From Azoarcus sp. DD4 (GTDB lineage: Bacteria > Pseudomonadota > Gammaproteobacteria > Burkholderiales > Rhodocyclaceae), in the NCBI RefSeq assembly GCF_006496635.1, contig NZ_CP022958.1:4278001-4342000 (forward strand): 64,000 nucleotides of DNA. The letters are read 5' to 3'. A model generated the notes under the pieces. That model worked only from the letters and a program-made list of their open reading frames with translations. It was not told where the DNA came from and did no database searches. This document shows, piece by piece, positions 19,414 to 30,452 of the stretch (the first letter of the stretch is position 1; each line of letters starts with the position of its first letter). Both the position numbers and the translations under genes were made by a program.

Positions 19414-20589
19414 TCATCTGACGATGGAAAAGCCGATTCTAATCTGGGGATCGTGCGACTCGTTGTAGTCGAGCAGGGTCTCGCCGTAACCGTTGAAATA
19501 CTGCAGGTGCAGGAAGGCGCCGACCCCGGAGAACACGCTGCGACGCAGCGGATAGGACAGATCGAGCTGGGAGCTGCCGACGCCGGCGGTGCCGCGGCGG
19601 AGTTGGGCCGCCAGCATCAGGCCGTCGTCGCGACCGAAACGCAGGCCGAGTTCGGCATAGCCGCGATAGCGTGCGATGTCGGGGTTGTCCTCCTTGTCGA
19701 TGTAGCTCCACAGCTTGGGCGACACCCCGAGGTAGGTTTCGCCGTCGCCGAAGTAGTAGCGGGCATCGGCACGCAAGAAGAGCGTGTCGATGCTGCGCGA
19801 CTCGGTGCCGCCGCGACCGTTGGACTCGTGCTCGTAGCCACCCGACAAGGCGAGCGACGCGCCGTCGCTCGGATCGAGCAGCTTCCACTGGTAGAACAGC
19901 GAAGGCCGGAAGCTGGTATCGCGGAAGGGCTTGGAGTCCGACTCGAGATCCCACAATGACGTCTGGGTGAAGCCGAAATACAGCCCGCGCGTCACCGGCA
20001 GAGTCTCGGCCACCACCCCCTGATCGTCGAACAGGCGGTAGCGGAAGCTCAACTGGTAGCGCGCAGCATGCGGATTGCGCCCGCCGACGACGAAATACAT
20101 CGGTTCATGGAAGCCGAGCGGCGCCGGCTGTGCCGGCTCGGCACTGGGGCGCTGTACCGCGACGTCGGCCGTGCCGGCTGCGGCCGCGGCCTGGGCGGTC
20201 TCCACCGCCGTGCGCGTCGCGGCCCCGGCATCGAGCAGCAGCCGTGCCGATGCAGCCTCGCGCAGCGACAAGGTGGCCACGCCGACCACTTCCTGTGGCC
20301 AGGTGCCGATGTAGCGCCGCTGTTCGCCCTGCCCTGGCAGCGCGATCGCCACCAGCTCCACCGCGATGCGCGGACCGTTGTCGGGCAGCTCGATCTGTGC
20401 CGGCAAGCGCGCCGGCAAGCTCTGCGTGCCGGCTGGAGCGATGACGATCACTTCGAAGGCGTGCCCGGGCACGACCCTGGGTTCGGGGGTCGCCAGCAGC
20501 CAGGCACTGGCTGCCGCCGCTGGAGCGAAGCTGCTGACGGCAGCCAGTGCCAGCAGCCGCAGTACAGGAAAGCGCGCGCGTAAGCTCAA
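19414..20589 (-). CDS. pldA: Outer-membrane phospholipase A-type protein
   Basis: A 391-residue secreted protein with a signal peptide (about residues 1-28), a long N-terminal beta-rich extension, and a C-terminal 12-strand barrel from about residue 160 ending in an aromatic-poor strand RIGFSIVR. The OMPLA active-site block is present: H254 and S256 in YEHESNGRGG. In E. coli the third catalytic residue is N156, 14 residues after the histidine. The equivalent position here is D268 in SRSID. The fold and the other two residues point to a phospholipase, but activity may be altered. The N-terminal extension of about 150 residues is longer than in E. coli PldA. Confidence 0.85.
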   Translation of the reverse strand: MSLRARFPVLRLLALAAVSSFAPAAAASAWLLATPEPRVVPGHAFEVIVIAPAGTQSLPARLPAQIELPDNGPRIAVELVAIALPGQGEQRRYIGTWPQEVVGVATLSLREAASARLLLDAGAATRTAVETAQAAAAAGTADVAVQRPSAEPAQPAPLGFHEPMYFVVGGRNPHAARYQLSFRYRLFDDQGVVAETLPVTRGLYFGFTQTSLWDLESDSKPFRDTSFRPSLFYQWKLLDPSDGASLALSGGYEHESNGRGGTESRSIDTLFLRADARYYFGDGETYLGVSPKLWSYIDKEDNPDIARYRGYAELGLRFGRDDGLMLAAQLRRGTAGVGSSQLDLSYPLRRSVFSGVGAFLHLQYFNGYGETLLDYNESHDPQIRIGFSIVR

Positions 20590-20694
20590 TCGGAACCTCG
20601 CCTAAGCATGAAATTCCAACGATTCTAGCGATGCAGCACCTTCCGCACGGTTAGGAATCATTTCCATTTGTCCAAACGGAAACGCGGCACAAAC

Positions 20695-20723
20695 AAAAAG
20701 GGCGCCGCAAGCCCGCGGCGCCC
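20695..20723 (-). terminator. Intrinsic terminator after maeB
   Basis: On the minus strand a nine-base-pair GGGCGCCGC/GCGGCGCCC stem with a six-base loop is followed by TTTTTGTTT. It is placed just downstream of the maeB stop. Confidence 0.9.
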
Positions 20724-20750
20724 TCCGTTGGCCGGAATCGACCGATCCAC

Positions 20751-23039
20751 CTACACGCGGCGCGACTCCTGCGCGTCCACCACCGCCAGCGCGGTGATGT
20801 TCACCAGCCGGCGCACGGTGGCCGAGGGGGTCAGGATGTGCACCGGCTTGGCGGCGCCGAGCAGGATGGGCCCCACCGACACGCCGTCGCCGTTGGCGAT
20901 CTTCATCAGGTTGAAGGAGATGTTGGCGGCGTCGAGGTTGGGCATCACCAGCAGATTGGCTTCGCCGACCAGCGAAGAATCCGGATGCACCTTGTTGCGA
21001 ATCTCCACCGACAGCGCGGCGTCGCCGTGCATCTCGCCATCACATTCGAGTTCGGGCGCCAGCTTGCGCAGCAGCTCGCTCGCCTCGCGCATCTTGCGTG
21101 CCGATGCGGAACGGGAGCTGCCGAAGTTGGAATGCGACAGCAGCGCGACGCGCGGCTCGATACCGAAGCGACGCAGTTCCTCGGCCGCCATGCGGGCGAT
21201 CTCGGCCACTTCCTCGGCGTTCGGGTTCTCGTTCACATAGGTATCGGTGATGGCCAGCGTGCGCTTGGGCAGCAGCAGCAGGTTCATCGCGGCGAACTGC
21301 TTGGCCCCCGCACGCAGGCCGATGACGTCCTCGACGTGCTGGAAGTGGTAATCGTAGGTGCCGAAGGTGCCGCAGACCAGCGCGTCGGCGTCACCGGTGC
21401 GGAGCAGCATCGCGCCGATCAGCGTGGTGTCGCGACGCATCTTGGCCTTGGCGATGTCGGGCGTGACGCCGTCACGGCCCTTGAGGCGGTAGTACTCGTT
21501 CCACAGGTCGCGGTAGCGCGGATCGGACTCCGGATTGACGATGTCGAAATCGCGCTCCGGCACCAGGTTGAGGCCGATCTTCTTGATCCGCATCTCGATC
21601 ACGCTGGGGCGCCCGACCAGGATGGGACGGGCCAGGCCTTCGTCGATGACCACGCGGGCGGCATGCAGCACGCGCTCGTCTTCGCCTTCCGCGTACACCA
21701 CGCGCTTTTGCGCAAGCGGAACGCGTTTGGCGGCAGAGAACACCGGCTTCATGACGATGCCGGAGGTGTAGACGAAGTCGGTCAGGCTGGCAACGTAAGC
21801 GTCGAAGTCCTCGATCGGGCGCGACGCCACGCCGGACTCCATCGCGGCCCGGGCCACCGCCGGCGCGATCTTGACGATCAGGCGCGGGTCGAAGGGCTTG
21901 GGAATGATGTACTCGGGGCCGAAGCTGAGTTCGGCGCCACCGTAGGCCGAAGCCACCATGTCGTTCTGCTCGGCCTGGGCCAGTTCGGCGATGGCCTTCA
22001 CGCAGGCGAGCTTCATCTCTTCATTGATCGTGGTGGCGCCGACGTCGAGCGCACCGCGGAAGATGAAGGGGAAGCACAGCACATTGTTGACCTGGTTCGG
22101 GAAGTCCGAGCGGCCGGTGGCGATGATGCAATCCGGGCGTACCGCCTTGGCGTCGGCGGGCAGGATCTCCGGATTCGGGTTGGCGAGCGCGAAGATCAGC
22201 GGCTTGTCGGCCATCTTCGCCACCATCTCGGGCTTGAGCACGCCGGCGGTGGACAGGCCGAGGAAGACGTCGGCGCCGACGATCACGTCGCCCAGCGTGC
22301 GGGCGTCGGTGACTTGGGCGTAGCGCGCCTTGGTCGGCTCCATGTTCTCTTCACGGCCCTGGTAGATCACGCCCTTGGAGTCGCAGACATAGACGTTCTC
22401 GCGCTTGAGGCCGACGCTGAGCATCATGTCGAGGCAGGCGATCGCGGCGGCACCGGCGCCGGAGCAGACCAGCTTGACCTCGGCGATGTTCTTGCCGATG
22501 ACCTTCAGGCCGTTGATCAGGCCGGCGGCGGAAATGATGGCGGTGCCGTGCTGGTCATCGTGGAAGACCGGGATCTTCATCCGCTCGCGCAGCTTCTTCT
22601 CGATGTAGAAGCACTCCGGCGCCTTGATGTCTTCAAGATTGATGCCGCCGAGCGTGGGCTCGAGCGAGGCGATGATCTCGATCAGCTTGTCCGGGTCGTT
22701 CTCGGCGAGTTCGATGTCGAACACGTCGATATTGGCGAACTTCTTGAACAGGCAGCCCTTGCCTTCCATGACCGGCTTGGCCGCCAGCGGGCCGATGTTG
22801 CCCAGACCGAGCACCGCGGTGCCGTTGGTGACGACCCCCACCAGGTTGCCGCGGCTGGTGAGTTCGCGCGCTTCAGCCGGATCGGCCACGATGGCGTCGC
22901 AGGCGGCGGCGACGCCGGGGGAATAGGCCAGCGCCAGATCGCGCTGGTTGGTGAGACCTTTGGTGGGGACGACCGAAATCTTGCCGCGCGTCGGTGCACG
23001 GTGATAGTCCAGCGCCGCGGCGATGAAATCCTGATCCAT
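20751..23039 (-). CDS. maeB: NADP-dependent malic enzyme with phosphotransacetylase-like domain
   Basis: Decarboxylates malate to pyruvate with reduction of NADP+, supplying NADPH and pyruvate. The 762-residue product has the malic enzyme domains first (AYSPGVAAACDAI, FHDDQHGTAI, the CSGAGAAAIACLD nucleotide turn). A C-terminal phosphate acetyl/butyryltransferase-like domain follows (about residues 430-760), the same arrangement as E. coli MaeB. In that family the second domain is regulatory rather than catalytic. The ATG at 23039 is preceded by GAGGAAG; longer upstream in-frame starts have no supporting homology. It ends at a strong terminator. Confidence 0.95.
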   Translation of the reverse strand: MDQDFIAAALDYHRAPTRGKISVVPTKGLTNQRDLALAYSPGVAAACDAIVADPAEARELTSRGNLVGVVTNGTAVLGLGNIGPLAAKPVMEGKGCLFKKFANIDVFDIELAENDPDKLIEIIASLEPTLGGINLEDIKAPECFYIEKKLRERMKIPVFHDDQHGTAIISAAGLINGLKVIGKNIAEVKLVCSGAGAAAIACLDMMLSVGLKRENVYVCDSKGVIYQGREENMEPTKARYAQVTDARTLGDVIVGADVFLGLSTAGVLKPEMVAKMADKPLIFALANPNPEILPADAKAVRPDCIIATGRSDFPNQVNNVLCFPFIFRGALDVGATTINEEMKLACVKAIAELAQAEQNDMVASAYGGAELSFGPEYIIPKPFDPRLIVKIAPAVARAAMESGVASRPIEDFDAYVASLTDFVYTSGIVMKPVFSAAKRVPLAQKRVVYAEGEDERVLHAARVVIDEGLARPILVGRPSVIEMRIKKIGLNLVPERDFDIVNPESDPRYRDLWNEYYRLKGRDGVTPDIAKAKMRRDTTLIGAMLLRTGDADALVCGTFGTYDYHFQHVEDVIGLRAGAKQFAAMNLLLLPKRTLAITDTYVNENPNAEEVAEIARMAAEELRRFGIEPRVALLSHSNFGSSRSASARKMREASELLRKLAPELECDGEMHGDAALSVEIRNKVHPDSSLVGEANLLVMPNLDAANISFNLMKIANGDGVSVGPILLGAAKPVHILTPSATVRRLVNITALAVVDAQESRRV

Positions 23040-23167
23040 TGTTCTTCCTCTCGGAACGGTGTGGGTATGAGCGTCGGGCGAAATCCAGGCGCGCGCCGCC
23101 GCCTCGCCAACTGGGACCATTCGCAGCGTCTTGGATTTTGATCGGCGCTCGGCGCCGTGCCGCGAAC

Positions 23168-23184
23168 CGGGTCTCGGAGACCCG
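23168..23184. promoter_or_regulatory. Perfect 17-base inverted repeat upstream of maeB
   Basis: CGGGTCTC and GAGACCCG arms flank a single G. It lies about 130 bases upstream of the maeB start and could be an operator for a dimeric regulator or a hairpin in the leader. No regulator is identified. Confidence 0.35.
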
Positions 23185-23341
23185 CATGCCGCCGGCTTCG
23201 GGGAGTAGGCCGTAGCGGACATGAATGATGACGAGCGCCGAGTGTACCGCAGGGCCGCAGCCTTGGGCAGTGGGCCGGGGCGCTTGTCACCCCCCGGATA
23301 TCCGCAAACCGGGCAGAATCCCGTCGGTACGATGGATTTTT

Positions 23342-23354
23342 GGCACAATGTGCC
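23342..23354. promoter_or_regulatory. Perfect 13-base inverted repeat upstream of the parA-like gene
   Basis: GGCACA and TGTGCC arms flank a single A, ending 30 bases before the ATG and so in the likely core promoter or leader. It is a candidate operator or self-regulation site. Confidence 0.35.
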
Positions 23355-23384
23355 GACAAGCGCACAGGGACAAAAGGGGAAGGA

Positions 23385-24164
23385 ATGCGTCGCGTGGTTT
23401 TCAATCAGAAGGGCGGGGTCGGCAAATCGACGATCACCTGCAACCTGGCGGCAATCAGCGCCCATCAGGGTAAGCGCACGCTGGTGATCGATCTCGACCC
23501 CCAGGGCAATTCCACCCACTACCTGCTCGGCGCACCCGGGGACTCGCTCGACACCACCTTGGCCGACTTCTTCGACCAGACGCTCAATTTCAAGCTGAAC
23601 CCCAAAGCCACCGGCGACTTCGTCGTCGCAACGCCCTTTGAAGGGCTGCACCTGATGCCCTCCCATCCGCAGCTCGAAGAACTGCAGGGCAAGCTCGAAT
23701 CGCGCTACAAGATCTACAAGCTGCGCGATGCGCTCGACGAACTCGCCGCCGACTACGATTACATCTACATCGACACCCCGCCTGCGCTCAACTTCTACAC
23801 CCGCTCGGCGCTGATCGCCGCCAATGCCTGCCTCATCCCGTTCGACTGCGACGACTTCTCACGGCGCGCGCTCTACTCGCTGCTGGAGAACGTCGAAGAG
23901 ATCAAGGCCGACCACAATCGCAATCTGGCGGTCGAGGGCATCGTGGTCAATCAGTACCAGCCGCGGGCGAGCCTGCCGCAGAAAGTGGTGCAGGAACTGA
24001 TCGCCGAAGGCCTGCCGGTCCTGGCGCCCTACCTCTCGGCATCGGTGAAGATCAAGGAATCCCACGAGCAGGCCAAGCCGATGATCCATCTCGAGCCCAA
24101 GCACAAGCTGTCGCAGGAGTTCGTCGCGCTGCACGACGCGCTGGCGCGCAAGTACGGCGTCTGA
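23385..24164 (+). CDS. Orphan ParA/MinD-type ATPase
   Basis: A 259-residue ATPase with the deviant Walker A KGGVGKST (signature lysine K9, P-loop lysine K14), switch I region DLDPQGNST and the Walker B-like YIYIDTPPAL. There is no N-terminal DNA-binding extension, and no parB-like gene lies beside it. It is therefore not an obvious partition locus. Orphan ParA proteins of this size often position protein cargoes such as chemotaxis or pilus clusters, but nothing nearby names a cargo. The ATG at 23385 is preceded by AAGGGGAAGG. Confidence 0.85.
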   Translation: MRRVVFNQKGGVGKSTITCNLAAISAHQGKRTLVIDLDPQGNSTHYLLGAPGDSLDTTLADFFDQTLNFKLNPKATGDFVVATPFEGLHLMPSHPQLEELQGKLESRYKIYKLRDALDELAADYDYIYIDTPPALNFYTRSALIAANACLIPFDCDDFSRRALYSLLENVEEIKADHNRNLAVEGIVVNQYQPRASLPQKVVQELIAEGLPVLAPYLSASVKIKESHEQAKPMIHLEPKHKLSQEFVALHDALARKYGV

Positions 24165-24173
24165 CGGCGCGCG

Positions 24174-24196
24174 CCGGCGCGGGGCAACCGCGCCGG
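24174..24196. terminator. GC-rich hairpin between convergent parA-like gene and uvrD
   Basis: CCGGCGCGG and CCGCGCCGG form a nine-base-pair stem around GGCAA in the 43-base gap between the two stops. There is no T tract on either side, so it is only a possible terminator or RNA 3'-end stabiliser. Confidence 0.35.
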
Positions 24197-24207
24197 GCGT
24201 CCAAGCG

Positions 24208-26421
24208 CTATACCGGTTCCAGCTTCGCCACCGCGAGCAAGAGCCACTTCACCCCGGCCGGGCCGAAGTTGATCTGCACCTTGGCATCGGCCCCGCCGCC
24301 TTCGGCAGCCACGATCACCCCCTGACCGAACTTCGGATGCGCCACCGACTGGCCGATGCGCAGGCCGTTGGGCAATTGCGCAAAAGCCGGCCGCGGTGCG
24401 CGCTGCACCTGCGGACTGACGGACGGCTTGAAGTAGCCGCCACCCATGCCCCCCATCGCTCCACCCGCCGCCGAACGTGGATTGGGCGGCGTCAGCCACT
24501 TCATCAACGCCGCCGGGACCTCCTCCAGGAAGCGCGAACGCAGGTTGTAGCGCGTCTGGCCGTGCAGCATGCGGCTTTGTGCGAAGGACAGGTAGAGCCG
24601 CTCGCGCGCCCGCGTCACCGCCACGTACATCAGCCGCCGCTCTTCCTCCAGCCCCTCGGTTTCCAGGATGCTGTTTTCGTGCGGGAAAAGTCCTTCTTCC
24701 AGCCCGGAGACGAAGACCACGTTGAATTCCAGCCCCTTGGCAGAATGGACGGTCATCAGCTGGACCGCATCCGCGCCCTGGTCGGCCTGATGGTCACCCG
24801 CCTCGAGCGACGCATGGGCGAGGAAGTCTGCCAACAGGGCATGCGGCAGCGCCAGCGCCTCGGCGTCAGCATCGGACTCGGCAATGAAGTTGGCCGCGGC
24901 ATTGAGCAGCTCGTCGAGGTTCTCGAGGCGCTCCTGGCCTTCCTTCTCGGCCTTGTAGTGCGCGCGCAGACCCGAGGTATCGAGCACGTGGTCGATCAGC
25001 TCCGGCAGCGCCAGACGCGCGGTATCGCGCCGCATGTCCTCGACCAGGCGCACGAACTGCGCCAGCACCGTCCCCGCCTTGCCCGAGAGATGCGGGACGG
25101 TGGCATACAGGCTGGTATTGAAGGTGCGCGCCGCGTCCTGCAATGCTTCGAGCGAGCGCGCGCCGATGCCGCGGGTAGGAAAGTTCACCACTCGCGCGAA
25201 GGCCGTGTCGTCGTCCGGATTGGCGATCAGTCGCAGATAGGCGAGCGCATGCTTGATCTCCTGGCGCTCGAAGAAGCGCAAGCCGCCATAGACGCGATAT
25301 GGGATGCCGGCGGTGAACAGCTGATGCTCCAGGACCCGCGACTGCGCATTCGACCGGTACAACAGGGCAATCTCGCTGCGTAGCGCCCCGTCGCGCACCA
25401 GCGAGCGGATCTCGTCCACCACCCAGCGCGCCTCGTCACCGTCGGAAAAGGCTTCGAACACTCGGATAGGCTCGCCCGATCCCTGATCCGTCCACAGGTT
25501 CTTGCCAAGGCGGTTGGTGTTGTGGCGGATGATGGCATTGGCCGCGTCCAGGATGTTGCCGCGCGAGCGGTAGTTCTGCTCGAGACGGATGACGTTCTGC
25601 ACCCGGAACTCGCGCTCGAAGTCGCGCATGTTGCCGACTTCTGCGCCGCGGAAGCGGTAGATGGACTGATCGTCGTCGCCAACGCAGAACAACACCGCGC
25701 CGCCTTCGCGGCCGTCGTCGGCCAACAGCTTCAGCCAACGGTATTGCAGCACATTGGTGTCCTGGAACTCATCGACCAGGATGTGACGGAAACGTCGCTG
25801 GTAATGCCGCCGCACCGGTTCGTTGCGCTCCAGCAACTCGTAGGTGCGCAGCAGCAACTCCGCAAAATCCACAACTGACTCGCGCTGGCACTGGGCGTCA
25901 TACTCTTGGTAAAGCTGGACGCGCTGACGGGTGTAGTCGTCCCAGGCCTCGACCGCATGCGGCCGGATACCGGCCTCCTTCTGGCCATTGATGAAATGCT
26001 GCAGCTCCCGCGGGGGAAATTTCTCGTCGTCGACGTTGAGCGTCTTCAACAAGCGCTTGATTGCGGCAAGCTGGTCGGCTGAATCGAGGATCTGGAACAG
26101 CTGCGGCAGGCCGGCATCGCGGTGATGCGCCCGCAACAGGCGGTTGCACAGGCCATGAAAGGTGCCGATCCACATGTTGCGCGTGCTGATCGGCAGCATG
26201 CCAGCCAGCCTGGCGTGCATTTCCTTGGCCGCCTTGTTGGTAAATGTCACTGCGAGGATGCCGCCCTGGTCGACCTGGCCGGACTGGATCAGCCAGGCGA
26301 TGCGGGTGGTGAGCACCTTGGTCTTGCCGGAGCCTGCGCCGGCCAGGATGAGCGCGTGCTGGGGCGGCAGCGTGACTGCCTGCAGCTGTTCGGTATTGAG
26401 GTTGGCGAGCAGATTGGACAT
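24208..26421 (-). CDS. uvrD: ATP-dependent DNA helicase UvrD
   Basis: A 3'-5' superfamily 1 helicase acting in mismatch and nucleotide excision repair. The 737-residue product has the ordered SF1 motifs: AGAGSGKT (Walker A), TFTNKAAKEM, VDEFQDTN (motif II), GDDDQSIYRFRGA (motif III), QNYRS (motif IV), TVHSAKGLEF (motif V) and VAVTRARE (motif VI). The C-terminal tail ends in a Tudor-like segment (GQSVAHPKFGQGVI) that in UvrD/PcrA contacts partners such as RNA polymerase. Start chosen at 26421, with AAGGAAG upstream; in-frame starts further up would add 13 residues without support. Confidence 0.95.
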   Translation of the reverse strand: MSNLLANLNTEQLQAVTLPPQHALILAGAGSGKTKVLTTRIAWLIQSGQVDQGGILAVTFTNKAAKEMHARLAGMLPISTRNMWIGTFHGLCNRLLRAHHRDAGLPQLFQILDSADQLAAIKRLLKTLNVDDEKFPPRELQHFINGQKEAGIRPHAVEAWDDYTRQRVQLYQEYDAQCQRESVVDFAELLLRTYELLERNEPVRRHYQRRFRHILVDEFQDTNVLQYRWLKLLADDGREGGAVLFCVGDDDQSIYRFRGAEVGNMRDFEREFRVQNVIRLEQNYRSRGNILDAANAIIRHNTNRLGKNLWTDQGSGEPIRVFEAFSDGDEARWVVDEIRSLVRDGALRSEIALLYRSNAQSRVLEHQLFTAGIPYRVYGGLRFFERQEIKHALAYLRLIANPDDDTAFARVVNFPTRGIGARSLEALQDAARTFNTSLYATVPHLSGKAGTVLAQFVRLVEDMRRDTARLALPELIDHVLDTSGLRAHYKAEKEGQERLENLDELLNAAANFIAESDADAEALALPHALLADFLAHASLEAGDHQADQGADAVQLMTVHSAKGLEFNVVFVSGLEEGLFPHENSILETEGLEEERRLMYVAVTRARERLYLSFAQSRMLHGQTRYNLRSRFLEEVPAALMKWLTPPNPRSAAGGAMGGMGGGYFKPSVSPQVQRAPRPAFAQLPNGLRIGQSVAHPKFGQGVIVAAEGGGADAKVQINFGPAGVKWLLLAVAKLEPV

Positions 26422-26752
26422 CGGACTTCCTTTAGGTGCCGACATTCTACCTGCCCGCACCTACCGGCCCGGCATCCACACGACGCCGGCCCGGAAGCTT
26501 CGATCGCCGCACCGGGACTGTTGCTGCTTTGCAACACCCGACTTGAGCAAGCAAGGTTTTTCCACTATTTTTAAATTGTGCATAGCAACAAATTTATGAA
26601 CTTGTTGGCACATCGCTGGACAAACAGCCCGTAACATTGAAGAAAATAGAGTCTCAACCCGTTTTTGCAGCACAACAATTGCGTTCATAAGGCACGGTCC
26701 ACGAAACCGCCTGCCAACGCACAGGCCCTACCCGGCCCTCTGGAGAGCAACG
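26422..26752. other. AT-rich divergent intergenic region
   Basis: A 331-base gap between uvrD and a small unknown gene. The middle (about 26530-26690) is clearly richer in A and T than the rest of the window, with runs of T and A such as GGTTTTTCC and TTTTTAAATT. It presumably carries the promoters of both genes and would be a natural H-NS target. I see no convincing coding frame or RNA gene in it. Confidence 0.5.
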
Positions 26753-27079
26753 ATGCAAACACCCAAACTTCTGCCCTGGTATGCCCGCAAGGCGGGGGTA
26801 TCGATCGAACGCGCCGAAACGCTGTGGCGCAAGGCCGTCCGCTACGCCACAGCCGAAACCGGCTGGGTCGGAACTTCCGAGTACTGGGGCGCGGCAATGG
26901 ACAACTTCGTCCGCCTGCTTGAAGAAGAAAAGAACACGCTGTGCACGCCGCAGGTCACGCCACTGGTGCGCAGCCAGAACCGCATGTGGCTACTGCCGCT
27001 GATCGCCATGGAAGACGTGTTCACCGCCGTCTCCGCGAACTGGCAGCGTGCCGCAACCCAATCGCGCGAAGCCGCCTGA
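26753..27079 (+). CDS. Small protein of unknown function
   Basis: A 108-residue protein that I do not recognise. It looks soluble and helical, with several Trp residues (PWYARKAG, LWRKAVRYATAETGW, MWLLPLIAMEDVF) and no signal peptide. The N-terminal stretch has the rhythm of a small helix-turn-helix (RKAGVSIERAETLWRKAV), but this is only suggestive. The gene is well formed: GGAGAG ribosome site, ATG at 26753, an AT-rich upstream region and a very strong terminator about 80 bases after the stop. That makes it a dedicated single-gene transcription unit. Confidence 0.7.
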   Translation: MQTPKLLPWYARKAGVSIERAETLWRKAVRYATAETGWVGTSEYWGAAMDNFVRLLEEEKNTLCTPQVTPLVRSQNRMWLLPLIAMEDVFTAVSANWQRAATQSREAA

Positions 27080-27160
27080 ACGGCCTGCCCGACCGGCAAG
27101 AACACTGCGCGGCCGCCCAGGCGGTCGCATACCGTCTCCCTCCTCTCCTTCATTGGAGTT

Positions 27161-27194
27161 TGGCATCCAGCCCCTCGCTGGATGCCATTTTTTT
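27161..27194 (+). terminator. Strong intrinsic terminator after the 108-residue protein gene
   Basis: An 11-base-pair stem, TGGCATCCAGC with GCTGGATGCCA, encloses the five-base loop CCCTC and is followed by seven T residues. Confidence 0.95.
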
Positions 27195-27306
27195 GCCCGG
27201 CTGATTCCGCGCCGATGCCGTGACGAACCAAGGCGTTCGCGCGCCGCCCCCCGGCTTCGCGATATACTTTCGCGTTTTCAACGCCTTGAATTCCCGCACC
27301 CCGCCC

Positions 27307-29928
<2,622 letters not shown>

Positions 29929-29939
29929 GGACTGCACGC

Positions 29940-30452
29940 ATGCCCTCCCCTTTTTCCCGCCGCCGTTTCCTGACGGTAGCGGCGCTTGGCGCCGCCGTCA
30001 CGCTGGGCGGCTGCGGATTCCGGCTGCGCGGACCGCAGCCGCTCGATTTCGCCACCATTCACGTCGGCGTCAGCGAATTCTCAGAACTGGGTGCGCTGCT
30101 ACGCCGCCAGATCTCCACCAGCGGCACGACCACCGTAGTCGAGGACCCAGCCAAGGCCGACGTCAAGCTGCAGATGCTGGCCAACGAGCGTGAACGCGAG
30201 ATTCTCAGCCTGACCGGCTCCGGCAAGGTGCGTGAATACCAACTCACCCAGCGCATGCGCTTCAGGCTGACCGACAAGTCGGGCGCCGAGCTGATTGCTC
30301 CGACCAACATCCTGGCCCGGCGCGAATACACCTTCGACGACTCCCTGATCCTCGGCAAGGAACAGGAAGAAGCCCTGCTGTTCAAAGACATGCAGACCGA
30401 CCTTGTTCAGCAGCTGATGCGCCGTCTGGCCGTCGTCCGCCGCCCGCAGTGA
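29940..30452 (+). CDS. lptE: LPS-assembly lipoprotein LptE
   Basis: The outer-membrane lipoprotein that plugs and stabilises the LptD barrel, which inserts lipopolysaccharide in the outer leaflet. The 170-residue product has an arginine-rich signal peptide ending in the lipobox TLGGC with the lipidated cysteine at about 25. The typical GFRLRG follows directly. The remainder fits the LptE fold. It starts 11 bases after leuS and its stop overlaps the holA GTG start. Identification rests on the lipobox-GFRLRG signature and the conserved leuS-lptE-holA order. Confidence 0.93.
   Translation: MPSPFSRRRFLTVAALGAAVTLGGCGFRLRGPQPLDFATIHVGVSEFSELGALLRRQISTSGTTTVVEDPAKADVKLQMLANEREREILSLTGSGKVREYQLTQRMRFRLTDKSGAELIAPTNILARREYTFDDSLILGKEQEEALLFKDMQTDLVQQLMRRLAVVRRPQ

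Larger units (their letters stand above)
23040..23384. other. Intergenic region between divergent maeB and parA-like gene
   Basis: This 345-base gap holds the upstream regions of both genes and no convincing coding frame. Two short perfect inverted repeats stand out, listed separately. I could not place a confident -35/-10 pair for either gene. Confidence 0.6.

Noticed and set aside
23340..23356. Possible sigma-54 promoter (TGGCAC...) upstream of the parA-like gene
   Set aside because: The required GC dinucleotide does not fall ten bases after the GG; the sequence is better read as an inverted repeat.
26605..26620. TTGGCAC resembling a sigma-54 -24 element
   Set aside because: The -12 part does not match TTGC at the correct distance.
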